Source: Flaveria trinervia (lineage: Eukaryota; Streptophyta; Magnoliopsida; Asterales; Asteraceae). Taken from it: 64,000 nt of DNA. Of the stretch, positions 9,358 through 20,844 are shown piece after piece (within the stretch, counting starts at the first letter, position 1; each line of letters begins with the position of its first letter). Under the pieces are notes generated by a model. The model was not told the DNA's origin. It saw nothing but the letters and a program-made list of their open reading frames with translations, and did no database searches. Made by a program: the position numbers and the translations under genes. The stretch covers positions 66,528,938-66,592,937 of the forward strand of contig CM046442.1 in the NCBI GenBank assembly GCA_025506515.1, in the 5' to 3' direction.

Positions 9358-11450
9358 TGTAACACCAGGCTATTTTTAGACAAGAAAGAAGAATAAGTGA
9401 AGGAAAAGGAAAGAAAAGAAATAAAACCCAAGTCTAGGGGTAAAAAGTGTCCAAAAGGACAAAATGTTGAAATGTGGGTGTAAAAGGTGGTATGGTCGTC
9501 ACATACACCACTGAGCTTTGGGTTTTTGAGAGAGAAAGAGTAGCTGGGAGTAGCAAATTCTCGGTTTTGAAGGAAGAACAAGAAAGAATTTGAATTCTAT
9601 GTGAGAATTCGTGTTTTTATGATGTTCTTAACCGGTTATGTCCTTGGGTTTATGCTTATGTGTGTTTGTATGTGTTCGGGTACGTTTTTAGTGGGTTTCT
9701 TAGTGGTTGGATTCAATTTGCAAACGAGTTTGGAGGAAGCCATACTCAAGAGCTGCAAAGGTGAGTTCTAGGACCCTTCTTTTACTGGTTTTTAATTGAT
9801 TTGAGGTTGGAAATGCATGAATGTATGCTTTTATTAAGCTGGGTTTCGGACATGCATGCTTGAATGTGTGTATGATGATGTTATGATGTGATGTGTGACT
9901 ATGTTCATGCTTGATGATGTTTCTAAGACTTAGGATATATGATTTAAGCTTAGAACATGATGAATGGTGATTTGAGATTTAAATCAAATGTTTAAAGCTC
10001 ATATGTTAAGTTTTAGAATGTGTATGTGTTGAAGGGTTAATACGATTGAGCAAAGTAAGTCAATGCGGATGAGCATTGACTAAGTATGACAAATGCGTAT
10101 TAAAGTCAATGTGGATGGAGTCAATGGGGATGAGCATTTGACTAAGTCTGAGAAATGCGGATGAATATGGGCTAAGTAAAGGGAAATGCGGATGAGTATT
10201 AACTGCAAAGTAAGCAAATGCGGATGAACTATAGCAAATGCGGATGAACTATAGGAAATGCGAATGAACTATAGCAAATGTGGATGAGCTATAGGAAATG
10301 CGAATGAACACTTAGAATAATTCTGACTATTTGGGGAAAAAGAGGTAATGTAGGCTTTGACCTAGGAGATTCCCGGGGCTTATGTAAGTTGACTTTTGAG
10401 GTCATAGGTGGTATGTTGGGCATGTTATGATGTGTGATTGGTGTTTATGCATGTTGATGATGATGTTTCATGGTTATACATGATGTATGTTATGAATGTA
10501 TGATGCCCTGCATGATGATGACCGAATGATATGTTTATCTTTGTTAGTATGATGTATGTTTATCTTTCCCGTGGCTTTACGTGTTATGTTAACGGATGAA
10601 CTGAAAGTATTATGTAACATAAAGTGAAAGATATCGAAAGAGGAACATGAAGTAAGAATGCATGCATTAACAAGTAATGAAAGTAAAGATAGTCTTGTAA
10701 GCATGGCATGCATATCGGGGTCTTTCATTCTGATTAACCATTTGCATAGAACTATTGCTGCATACCATAGGTACTGTGACCATGAAGTGCGATGCACTGT
10801 TATAGAAGGTCTATGAGAGGCCTAGGTCTAGAACCATGAACAGAAAGGTATGGCATAGTAAACCTAAACTTTACCCTAGGTACTGTGACCACGAGGTGCG
10901 ATGCACCATTATAGAAGGTCTATGATGGGCCTAGGTTCAGTACCATGAATAGAAGGGAAGGGTTTATGGATGATAGGAAGGAAAAGTAAAGAATGAGGCA
11001 CGATAGATTAAAGAAGATAATGATGATATTATCTGTATGTACGTATGATGTATGAACACGAGCTAATGTAAAGTATAGTATGATTTTGAAAGAAAGCAAG
11101 AACGGTTTTATGAAAGTAACGTATCTTTTATTACAAAACTAGAGCTCACTCAGCAACGCTGACTTTTATATATTTTCCAGTTGGCAGGTGAGCATTGCTG
11201 AGGATGGCACGAGGCAGCTGCTCAGCTCCTTTGGATGGCATCCATTTATATAAAGCTTTTGTGATGTAATACAACAATGAAATTTTGTAACCAACAAACA
11301 ACGCATTATTTTGCAAAAGTTTATTTATGATGAAATGAAATGTCATTTTTGATTGTTTCCGCTGTGAATGTTTATTTAAAATAACTGTAAATGTATGTTT
11401 TATGTGCAATGGTTGACCAGCTATAAGCGTCCCGGGAACGGGGCCTTACA
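9358..11450 (+). repeat. Tek1 3' LTR
   Basis: 2093 bases from TGTAACACCAGG to GGGGCCTTACA, colinear with the 5' LTR. It lacks the nested solo LTR (empty site near 10630) and has two rather than three units of the 110-bp minisatellite (10768 and 10877). The motif array AATGCGGATGA is at 10050-10315. No gene lies within. Confidence 0.94.
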
Positions 11451-11885
11451 CAGTTGCATGGTTTAGTCGTGCGATTGAGTCATGTGGTTGATCCATTCAC
11501 ATGACTGAGTGTTCAGTCGTGCGACTGAGTCAATCTCATGTTTTAATCATGCGACTAATCCAGTCTCTGGTTCATTCGTACGACTGGTTCATTATGTAGT
11601 TGTTCATGTGTATTGTCCATTAGCATGGGCCAATCGCATGAGAACTTCACATGATTAAGTTTGAATATGTTTCATAGTCATTATTTGATTTAGATATTAT
11701 TCAAACAACCACAACATATATAGTGAAGTCAATAAGCGTTATTACATACCAACCAATGAAATATTCATCATTATATAAGCACAACCACATATTGTATTTT
11801 ATTAGGTACCCACATAATTACATATGTGTAAGACAATACAAACATATTACATTAAGTTTAGAAACTAGGGACACATGTATCTACA
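11451..11885 (-). repeat. Cop-OUT 3' LTR, upstream part
   Basis: On the minus strand the LTR starts TGTAGATACATG at 11885, directly after the polypurine tract, and runs to Tek1. Bases 11460-11600 contain several AGTCGTGCGACTGA-like partial palindromes, also seen near 1358 in the other part. The TG/CA ends and PPT placement define the boundary well. No second copy in the window confirms the full length, because the 5' LTR would be beyond 64000. Confidence 0.72.
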
Positions 11886-11896
11886 CTCCCCCTAGG
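11886..11896 (-). promoter_or_regulatory. Cop-OUT polypurine tract
   Basis: The minus strand reads CCTAGGGGGAG just upstream of the LTR start TGTAG. G-rich tracts ending GGGGGAG are typical of Sirevirus-like Copia elements. Confidence 0.8.
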
Positions 11897-12492
11897 TTGA
11901 TGCTACCAAAACACTTGAAGACTTCTGATATCAACAGCCCTCATTAGGATAATGACCATCCATTTGTTCATGAGATGATCAAGATTACTCAAACTCTTAA
12001 AGTGTCTTCTCATGTCAAAGAGATCACGGATTAAACATATCCTGCCATGTGTAGACATTGTTAATACCTTGATCTCTGATGTCATGTGATCTTTCCAAAT
12101 TTGTAGTGTATGTCCAAGACAAGATGGGTCTTCCTGATGCTAGAGGAGCTTCTTCCTTCTTCTTCTTTGGCTTTGGTTTGCAAGCCCTCCTCTTTCTCCT
12201 CTTTGAACCTTTTAACTGAGAAGACTGGCCTGTAGCACCTATTTGATCTTCATTGTCTTTCTTAATTGGGTTTTCCTCTCTCAAAGGGTTAAATTGAGAG
12301 GGGACAAAACCCTATTGTGGATCAGTAGTGGAAGTTTGTTGAGGCTCAACAGGAGATTCAGGTTGTAAGTCAACAAGTTCACCTCTTTGAGGGCCTTAAT
12401 CTCTACTTCCTAAGGGACCTAATTGGTGGGGAGTGTAAGTTAACAAGTTCATCTCTTTGAATCTTCTGCTTGATAACTCTGATGTGCTCATC
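11897..12492 (-). pseudogene. Cop-OUT ORF3, C-terminal part
   Basis: This continues the ORF3 reading across the Cop-D insertion. Frame 12284-12024 encodes a strongly basic segment (KGSKRRKRRACKPKPKKKKE) and then RPILSWTYTTNLERSHDIRD, ending at a stop about 130 bases before the polypurine tract. The basic run could be a nuclear localisation signal. Bases 12285-12487 include EHIRVIKQKIQRDELVNL near the join. No known domain is recognised. Cop-D interrupts the gene at 12493; the duplication TCATC occupies 12488-12492. Confidence 0.6.
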
Positions 12493-13253
12493 TGACTGGG
12501 GTTGAGTAAGAGTGATATTCTTACTGAGAATCGAATATGATAATCAAGTCAATGATTGAGTGGCGGAAACAAACAATCAAAGAACATTCATAGCAAGAAA
12601 ATTACTCATAAATGCTATTTGTATTGATATATGAAAGTTGATAAATTACAGAGAATAACTACAACTAAAATTCTCTATCTATCAGCCATCGCCTCAATAC
12701 GAGGTAAAATATTCTATTTATAGGCAGACAAGATGCCTTTACAAAATGACTAAACTACCCCTGACCTATTACATCTGAAACTAATCTAAGTCCTGATCCG
12801 CATCTCTACTTGTTCATCCGCATTGACAAATGCGGATGAGATAATCTTGATCAACATTTCCACTTGATCATCCGCATTAGTAAGTTGGTCATCCGCTTTG
12901 GTTAATGCGGATGAACAAATACTTATGCATATTTGGTCTGTCATCTGCATTTGTCAATGCGGATGAGCAAAGTCTTGTCCGCATCTTCTTTTGTTCTTCC
13001 GTATTAGTCAATGCGGAAGAGTAACTTGTTCTTCAGCATTAGTATTTTGTCTTCCGCATTAGTCAATGCGGAAGAGTAAACACTTGTCCGCATCAGAGTT
13101 ATGTCTTCCTCATTAACTAATGTGAAAGATAACACTTGGTTATTCTCCTTGCAGATCTTCGTCCGCATTACTTCTTAGACTTGTGGGATTCTAGCTGAGC
13201 AATCATCAATTCACCCATTGAGTTGGCATGTATGATCCTTTCAGGGCGCAACA
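12493..13253 (-). repeat. Cop-D 3' LTR
   Basis: The plus strand runs from TGACTGGGGT to GGGCGCAACA, 761 bases. It matches 27308-28067 and the reverse complement of 2660-3418 throughout. It contains a TATA-like CTATTTATAG (12714-12723, minus-strand promoter) and palindromic pairs of CCGCATT and AATGCGG between 12795 and 13175. Confidence 0.95.
12795..13175 (-). repeat. Palindromic GCATT/AATGC motif array in the Cop-D 3' LTR
   Basis: Repeated inverted pairs of the form CATCCGCATT-n-AATGCGGATG and CTTCCGCATT-n-AATGCGGAAG, each able to form a short hairpin. The array is shared with the 5' LTR (27615-27990) and the solo LTR (2735-3120). The two subtypes, ending GGATG or GGAAG, occupy separate blocks. 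Confidence 0.88.
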
Positions 13254-13268
13254 ATACTCCCCTAAGGA
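13254..13268 (-). promoter_or_regulatory. Cop-D polypurine tract
   Basis: The minus strand reads TCCTTAGGGGAGTAT directly before the LTR start TGTTGC. It is slightly degenerate compared with Cop-OUT. Confidence 0.8.
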
Positions 13269-13287
13269 TTATACAGCCAAGTTTTCC

Positions 13288-16200
13288 TCAATGTTTGGGA
13301 GGTGATTGATGTTGTGATGATTCAGCTGGATCTTTTGATGATACAAAAGGTGCATCTTGTCTTGGTTCCAGAATTGCTTTGATCATGTTGACAAAGTCTT
13401 GAGCCTCTGACATTTTATCTTTGCTCAGTACATGAATCTTCATTCTGCTCATATTATGGATTGCTTCAAGTGGTAGCTTCTTCAAAGAGATAGGTTCCCA
13501 AAGAGAAACTGTTGAAAGTCCATCTCTGTGAATTAATAGGGAACCATCTACATCAACTTGAAGCGTGACAATGTTGCCCAATTGGAGAGGTGTCTTCTTC
13601 TTCTTTCTTTTCTCTCTCTTTGCATTGATCTAATCATAGGCCATATTTAGTAGTTTGATACATTTCAGAATGAAATGTAGATCTTCTTCAACCAGTTTGT
13701 TTGATATCTCTCTAAAGTGTCTTGTATAGATGTATTGAATGTATGATTGATCCAATAATCTCACTTCATATCCACTGAATAATCTAATCTCAGCACCCTC
13801 TTTTCCTCCCCATTTCCTCTCAATTACTAACTCATATGTCTTCTCGTAATAAAACACATTTGAAATTGGAATTGAGGAATGTGTACCAGCTACCATTTTT
13901 CTTTTCAAGGATTCAGTAGGTTTGACTTTAAGTTCAGGGAATACAACTTCTTCTGCTGGTTTTGTTTGTTTCTTTTCCATTGGAATCTTGAATGTTTTGT
14001 CTTTCATCATGCATGTAGCTTTCAAAGTGTTGAAGTTGTTTGTTCTTTTGAACATTATGAGTATTCCTTCAAATTCATAACCTCTGTACATGGCATTATG
14101 GTTGATCAGCTCTAGGTTGGCCAGTTCTTTCAAGTCATGAATCTCAAGTGCATTTACTAAAGCAGTGTACTCAGTAAAGAATTGCACTAAGCTAGAGATC
14201 CTTTTGACCATAAACATGTTCCATGCACTATCATACTTCTAGGCAATAATTTTTTGATCTGTTTCTCCTTTTGGAATAGATATTCCTCTCATCATCTCAG
14301 CAGTGGTCAACCCTTCTTGAAGATTCAGTTGAGAGGTTTCAGCAAACCACTCTGGATATTTATGAATGACAAGTGCAAGATAATCTTGATCTTTGTGAGT
14401 AAGACTCATGTCATGTGCAGACACTCTTCCTATTGGCTTCTTGTTAAGCACCTCTTCTTCCAACTACTTTAATTTTTCTTTCTTCTCATTTATCATCTTA
14501 AGAGTAGTAGCTCTCAAAGAATTTGTCTTCATGTTAGCCAACTTTCTTTTGGTGAAGCCTTGATTTGTGAGGTAATCCTTCATTTCCTTGTCAGTCATAC
14601 AATAAGGATCAGGAAATACTGGCTTATGAATTGGTGATGATCTTTTCATTGATGATAGCTTGGATGGAGGATTCTGTCTTGGCAATGGTCTATCATACCC
14701 AGATGATTTCTTCACAGAAGAACCTTTATGCGCAGTAGTATCTTTAAAGGTTGCCTTTTCATACTCAGTTTAGTTGTTGGATCAAGCAGCCTTTTTACTT
14801 TATCTTCCTCCTCCTTTATGCCTTCATAAGTCATTCCAAACACTTCATCAGGATCATAACCTTGATTGATCAGAAACATGGCTTTAATTATCAAGTCATC
14901 AGTTTGTGCTTTGGATACCATGTCTTCCACTGCCTGTTCTGCTTTGATGGGACTGTCCATAAGAACATCCTCTTTAGCTTCATATCCACCAGCAATCTCA
15001 CCTTGTTCCAAATCAATTGCACCAGCCAATTTCTTCAATTGAGCTTCTGCTTTCTCATGTTCTTCCAAAAATTCAGCAACTGCTGCTAGACTTCTGGGGT
15101 CATCTTTTTGTTTCTTGACCGGTTCTTCTTCAACTATTGGTTTCTTACCTTTAACTTTTTCAGCTAAGTATTTCCTCTTTCATGAGTAAGTTTGAAGTGG
15201 AGGGCTTGAAGCTTCACCCTTTTCTATTACTTCAGGCATTCTCTTGGGTGTTGTTTGTACTTGTTCATCCACATTCATTTCTTGGTTTTCTTTTTTTGAT
15301 TCTTTTTATTTCTCTCTTTCTTGTTCAATTATTTCTCTTATTCTTTCTTTTTGCTCTTCAGTTAGAGACATTGCACGAACAATCTACATGTTTAGCTCTT
15401 TCTCCAAAGGTTCTGGAAATTTTGGAATGAGCACAATTGGATGAGAATCAGCTTTTAGGTTGTTTACAAAGTCCCAGAAATCACTATCAACACTGAATTC
15501 TTCAAAAGTAAAGCTGTCTAGTGTGCTAAAAAGTTCTTCAAACTCAGCTTTTTCAGTGTGATCAGCAGAGGTTTCTCCAGAATAAAGCACCATTTCTAAA
15601 CTGTGTTCCTCATGCTCTGTCTCACTTGTATTATCCTCTTGTTCTTCATTTTCATTAAAAAACTGGTTGTCATCAACATCAACCTTTTCTTGTTCTTCTT
15701 TCTCATCATCATCATCTACTTTATTTCTTTGGATTTTAATCATCATTCCAAGCTTTGATATCCTTTTGTTCTTGCTATCAATTTCTTTTTCAAGTTTGGA
15801 GATGGTATTAGCTTGTTCTTCTATGATATTTCTTGATCCTCCATTGCTATTGTTTGAATTTCAAGAGTGTCAATATGTCCACTGACTTCTTCTCTTAAGT
15901 GATTAAGGGCAGCCTTTACAATTTCAGTTTCCTTATCTTTCTTAGTCAATTCAGCCTTATGTTTATCTTTAAGATCTTTCAACTCTAGTTCCTTCTCATC
16001 TAGTTCCAGAATTCTATCATGTATGATTCTTGCCCTTCTGTTTAGAATTCTCTCCATTCTTTCAATCTTTTGCATCAATTCAATGATCAGTTCATCCTTC
16101 TCTTCTGTCTGTTAACGTTTGAATCAGCAAAACTTTCTGAGGGAGCAGGCTCAAAAGTTGTTGTTTTTGCAGGCATGTGAGTGTGATGATCCTCCTCATT

Positions 16201-17503
16201 AGAAGATGATTTGAAAGCTTTCGAAGCACTGGTTGATCCTCCTACATCAGCAGGGTAATCTTGTGATGGCACAGGTTGAAAAGGGGATATAATGATTGTT
16301 GTGGTGGTGATATTGGAGAGTGATGATGAGGTGATATAGGTGTAGGTAAGTGGTTGATGGTGGTGTTGGTTGTGGTAATGTTCATGGAGATGATTCTGGT
16401 GAAGGTTGTGGTGTTGAAAGTGGTGGTGATGGTAGTGAAGTATAGGTGATGGTTGTGATGTTAGTTGTGGAGTTGAAAGTGGTGGTGATTGTGGTGATGG
16501 TATTGGTGATATTATGGTGATGGTATTGGTGATGGTATTGGTGATGGTATTAGTGATGGTATTGGTGATGGTATTGGTGATGGTATTGGTGATCGTATTG
16601 GTGATCGTATTGGTGATTGTATTGGTGATGGTATTGGTGATGGTATTTGTGATGGTATTGGTGATGGTATTGGTGATGGTTGAGCAGCAGGTTGTGGTGA
16701 TTGTTGTGGAGATGGTTGTGCTTCTTGATTTATCTATTGCAACATCCAAGGCAGAAGAGGAGTGTGAGCCCACTATAAAAGTTTCTAGGATCTCTCTTCT
16801 TTACATACTTCTATGATCTTGCATCATAATATGGAATTTCAAGCATTGGTCCTTCAGTTGCAATGTTATGAAATGATTCATTTATTAGACATCGAATGAA
16901 TCTGGGATACATCAGAAACTTCTATCTTAATCCTTCTCTAATGTTTGAAACTAGGCCATTGAATACATATGCAGACATATTGAATGGCCTGTTGGTACAT
17001 AGAGCACAAATAGTTGATGATGTGAGGACTGGAATGTCATTACATCCTGTCTTTCTGTTTGACAAACAGTGCTGGAACATATGAATAATGAATCTCTATG
17101 GTAAATCAACCAATCCCTTAACAATCTGCTTGGCTTCATAACCTCCTTCATAACCAATTTCTACAAAGAAAGTGGTTATGTCTTCATCACTCAGTTCCAA
17201 AGGTGCATTTACATCATCACCAAACCTTAGACATCTTCTAATAGACTCTTCACTAATGACTAGTGTGTATTCACTGTTAATTCTCCTAGTAAGTGTTCTA
17301 ATGCCATCAGCTTCAACAACCTCAGCTATGTTCCAGAAAGACCTTATGAGATTCTCATAGATGTTAGGTCTGACTGTGATGGCATATGCTATCCTGGTGA
17401 TATTGATGAATCTGATGATGTCTCTTAGCCCTTCTGCTTCTGGGACATCAGGGTTTAAATAACCGCTGACGCTATGGAGCTTGCTCCATGTAAGATTTGC
17501 CAT
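13288..17503 (-). pseudogene. Cop-D ORF3: long post-pol gene of unknown function
   Basis: The gene lies between RNase H and the polypurine tract and starts with MANLTWSKLHSVSGYLN at 17503. The N-terminal region (17503 to about 16780) contains TVRPNIYENLIRSFW, EESIRRCLRF, RFIIHMFQHCLSN and FLMYPRFIRCLI. It resembles proteins often annotated in composites as putative transposon or synaptobrevin/longin-like proteins; that name is unlikely to be functional. A repeat-rich T/N/H part follows (16773-16087), then a charged coiled coil (16078-15821), an acidic stretch (15746-15384) and a basic/acidic segment with AEKVKGKKPIVEEEPVKKQK. One frame runs from 14715 to 13288, interrupted by three stops. Total capacity is about 1400 residues. 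I count roughly ten stops or frameshifts. No signal peptide or clear membrane segment is seen, so I do not call it env. Confidence 0.8.
16496..16682 (-). repeat. 12-bp minisatellite within Cop-D ORF3
   Basis: About fourteen tandem copies of GGTATTGGTGAT on the plus strand. On the minus strand each unit encodes Ile-Thr-Asn-Thr, so the array stays in frame. Single-base variants (TATTAGTGAT, GATCGTATT) show it is not perfectly uniform. It continues a broader TGG/TGA-rich stretch (16290-16500) encoding a His/Thr-rich region. Confidence 0.93.
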
Positions 17504-18159
17504 GTAATCTGCACAAGAGACATGTGTGTTAGTTATCAGTTTTGACTTTAAATTAACAAGGAAGACTACTTGTTATTCCTGTTGATTTTCTGTAATGGCA
17601 AATGGTGAATTTGTCATTTAACAATCACAGTTTCAATGTTTGAATCATTCAATAGATGATGTGACTTCGATTTGTTACACATTTTTTTTCTTTTTCATTT
17701 TGCTCTGTTTTTCGCAGTAAACATGATTATAAAGGTTTTCAATATCAGTTGAATTCCTATCAATTTGTATGTTTATTGAAGTCGAAAATGTGTATAACAT
17801 CACATTAATAAGTTTGATTTTTGTGTTCTTCATTATTATCTGGTTCATTGTTTGATTTAGGTTAACAGTCCGAAACTCAAGTCTTGGTTTCAAATTTTTT
17901 TGAAATTATACCTTATCTTCGAAATAACTGTAGTTCTTATTGATGACAAGAATGTTTTGAGAAGAATCACAACAAAATCTTTGAATGTTTATGATGATGA
18001 TGATGATTGAAGATGGTGTACTGTATGTTTGCGCTCGTCTCACTATAAAGTCTCTCAAATTTGAAAAGTATTAATGACCCGTTTGAATTCCTTTAAATAG
18101 TCAATAATACAATTTGAAAAATTTTACAAGTTTAAAAACAGATACAGTCACCACTGTAG

Positions 18160-18720
18160 CAAATGCTAAAGGTTAATTTGTTTGACTTTTGTTCATCCAT
18201 ATTTGTTAACTGTAGCAAATGCGGAAGACAAACTTTTGACAGTTCGCATTTGGCTACTTTTGGTCATCCGCATTTTTTGACTGTAGCAAATGCGGAAGGC
18301 TAATTTTTGACTGACTGTCCGCATTCCACTACTGTTACAAATGCGGAAGCTTTGTTTCTTAATTTTTTACTGTTGCAAATGCGGAAGTCAAACTTGAAAT
18401 CTTTGGCTGTCCGCATTTGTGTTGTAATAAATGCGGAAGAATAACATTGCACTTCAGCACTGTATCAAATGCAGTTGAGTTGCTTGTTTTATCCTATTCG
18501 TATTTGTACACAGTAGCGAATGCGATAGAAGAAAGTCAATCAGCATTTGTGCAACTATATCAAATGCGGTTGACAAGTCAACACAACACTATAGCAAATG
18601 CGATAGAGACCTGGTCATACGCATTTGTTAACTGTATCAAATACGGTAAAGTAAATTTCACATTTACTTCACAAACTAATGCGGTAGAGTAAAATCATTG
18701 TCTGCATTAGTTGCACTTGA
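18160..18720 (-). repeat. AATGCGGAAG motif array upstream of ORF3
   Basis: Motifs such as ACTGTAGCAAATGCGGAAG and GTCCGCATTTG recur roughly every 40-60 bases in both orientations. They share the AATGCGG core with the Cop-D LTR arrays, but the flanking words (CTGTAGCAA) differ, so this is not a simple copy of the LTR. Confidence 0.82.
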
Positions 18721-18958
18721 AAAAAGTATTGTTACCCGTATTAGTTACATGCATGGGTTACCTTCACCCGCATTAACTAATGCACTTACCTGCATTAGCT
18801 TTCGAACTTAATCAAAAGTTAATGTGATGGAATTGATTATTCATCTTATGAAGAGGTGTCCTTTATTGATTTTTCTTTTGAAGTTGGCTGTTGAAGTTGT
18901 CAATTCTTGCTTGGATTGACTTGTATGTCACAATTTTGACAAATCTTGGGCTTATCAT
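18588..18958 (-). repeat. Spacer segment duplicated inside pol (copy 1)
   Basis: From CACTATAGCAAATGCGATAG to CTTGGGCTTATCAT. It is nearly identical to 21632-22021, in the same orientation. Copy 2 has a 19-base addition including TAATACAAGTTTCCC. This copy is in the expected spacer context and is probably the original. Confidence 0.93.
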
Positions 18959-20067
18959 GTTTCTAAGAATCTGCATAAGTTGAGATATAATGGTATAACT
19001 TATTGCAACAACACCAACTAAAATTATTTTTGTTTTGTTTGTCAAAATTAAGTTAATAAACAAAAATTTAGACTTACTCAAAAATTTTAAATTACTCCCC
19101 CTAAAGTTTATGTCCATATTTGGAGAGAAACTTTAAAAATTTAAAACATTTTGAATATATTTTGATTAATATTAATAATGAAGTGAAAAAATATCTTTGT
19201 TGGGATCATATCAGTCCTTCATTACACATGTGCATCCTTTATGATTAAATGGACATGATTATGAACTTGAAGATTGAAGGTATGTTTGTCCTCTTAAACC
19301 CATACCTCGTTGATATTTTGATGCAAATGACTTTTATCATGTTTTGGTTGATTTATTATTCAATGTGTACCTCACACACGTAAGCATGAAATGATCAACC
19401 CTCCTTATACAATGCATGGTAGAACTTTTTCACAACTTTTCTTACGAGGTTACCTAAGTCATGAAATCTCATTTTCACTGATCCTTATTGGTATTCTTTT
19501 AATTTGATCCTTTTTCATGTTGATCCACATTGGGATTCTTTTCATTTCACTTTGGAAGGTGATCCATTTTGGGATTCTTTTGTTCATTCACTTGGAATGT
19601 ATTACTTTGTTGATTCATCTAATTTTTGGATGTGTTCCACATTGGGAATCTTTTGGATCATGACACCTGCACTATGTGCAAGTTTCATCAGGTCTTTGCT
19701 CAGCAAAACAAAGATGAAACATGATATGGTGAAGGAGATTCATAAAGTATCATTACCTGGTGTGTTTAGGTTACTACACACACATGCATTCAGATAAGCC
19801 AATACATACCTGTACTTTGTGATGAGTGTTTCACAATTGAATATGTCTTTAATTCATCACTGCGTGTATCTTTTCTTTCAAGTTGAGCCTACCAACATAT
19901 CTGGTAAGTCATTTCAGTCTTTTACATTTTGAAATTAAGCACAGTGAATGATATAACGACTGTAATTATATCATTTCTGAAAGAATTCTTTTCTTCATCA
20001 AACTTATTTTTATTGTTTTTTTGTTTTTTTGTGGTTTTTCTGATGCTTTAAATTGTTTTTGATTTTT

Positions 20068-20844
20068 CTATAGTTTTCGCTTAAGGTTAATCATGCCAAT
20101 TGACTTAACCAGAAATTCAAACCTACTACATTCAAATGCCTTGGTAAACAAATCAGCTAATTGACTTTGGATTGGAACTTGAATCAATTTGATTAAACCC
20201 TTTTTAGCACAGTCTCTCAAAAAATGATATCTAATCTCAATATGTTTTGTTTTTGAGTGCTGAACTGGATTATTAGTTATAAAGACAGCAGTTGTGTTGT
20301 CAATAGAAATTGGTGTGTGCAAGAAGTTAAAACAATAATCAAGCATCTGGTTTTGAATCCAGAGAACTTGAGAGCAACATGCTGATGTAGCAATATACTC
20401 AGCTTCTACTATGGACACAGACACATTTGTCTGCTTCTTGCATTGCCTGGATACTAGTCTGGGACCAAGAAATTGACAACCGCCAGAAGTGGATTTTCTG
20501 TTGAAGTTGCATCCTCCATAATCATTGCCTGTGTAGGCATAGAGATTAAATTCTCCATCCTTTGGATACCATAACCCAAGAGCTGGCTTGCCCTTCACAT
20601 ATCTGAATATCCTCTTGATTGCGTTCATATGTGATTCTTTTGGATCAGCTTGATATCTGGCACACACAGAAACGCCAAACATAATATCAGGCCTACTGGC
20701 TGTTAGATACATAAGTGAACCTATCATTGATCGATAGTGAGTCTGATCCACTGATTTGCCTTGAGGGTCAGGTCCAATCTTCACTTTAGTATCCACAGGA
20801 GTTCGGATAGACTGATAGTTAGCAAAGTGGAATTTCTTCAACAT
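20068..20844 (-). pseudogene. Cop-D RNase H and end of RT
   Basis: 258 codons are open on the minus strand. Recognisable Copia features in order are IRTPVDTKVKIGPD, YRSMIGSLMYLTASRPDIMF, AYTGNDYGGCNFNRKSTSGG, SIVEAEYIATSACCSQVLWI, DNTTAVFITNNPVQHSKTKH and QLADLFTKAF. The usual first RNase H aspartate motif (SDSDYAG in Cop-B) reads TGNDYGG here. It ends at a stop near 20068 that may be the natural end of pol. It lies one frame away from the upstream RT. Confidence 0.93.

Larger units (their letters stand above)
1377..11450 (+). mobile_element. Tek1: Ty3/gypsy chromovirus (Tekay/Del-like), with both LTRs
   Basis: Two LTRs beginning TGTAACACC and ending GGGGCCTTACA flank an internal region with an iMet primer site, gag-protease-RT-RNase H-integrase and a chromodomain-like tail, in gypsy order. 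The LTRs are long (about 2.1 kb once the nested solo LTR is removed), as in Tekay/Del elements. The coding region has several in-frame stops and frameshifts, so it is not autonomous. The flanking duplication CATTT/CAGTT has one mismatch. The two LTRs differ by scattered substitutions, one nested insertion and one minisatellite unit, so the insertion is not very recent. Confidence 0.92.
17504..20067 (-). other. Cop-D spacer between RNase H and ORF3
   Basis: About 2.5 kb without a supported gene. Bases 18160-18720 carry about ten copies of the GCAAATGCGGAAG / GCAAATGCGATAGAG type, the same core as in the LTR array. Bases 18588-18958 are duplicated at 21632-22021 inside pol. Bases 19478-19650 hold four copies of a TTGGGATTCTTTT-type motif. 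A conserved AT-rich part lies next to RNase H. The position and shared motifs make it a candidate regulatory or internal promoter region for ORF3. Confidence 0.75.

Noticed and set aside
1372..11455. Perfect target-site duplication for Tek1
   Set aside because: Flanks are CATTT and CAGTT, so one mismatch remains; I report it as imperfect.
16514..16816. Plus-strand VMVLVMVL open frame resembling a membrane protein
   Set aside because: It is the shadow of the 12-bp minisatellite in ORF3, which is coded on the minus strand.
13288..17503. Calling ORF3 an envelope gene
   Set aside because: Position fits env-like genes, but no signal peptide, furin-type site or convincing transmembrane segment was seen in any of the three copies.
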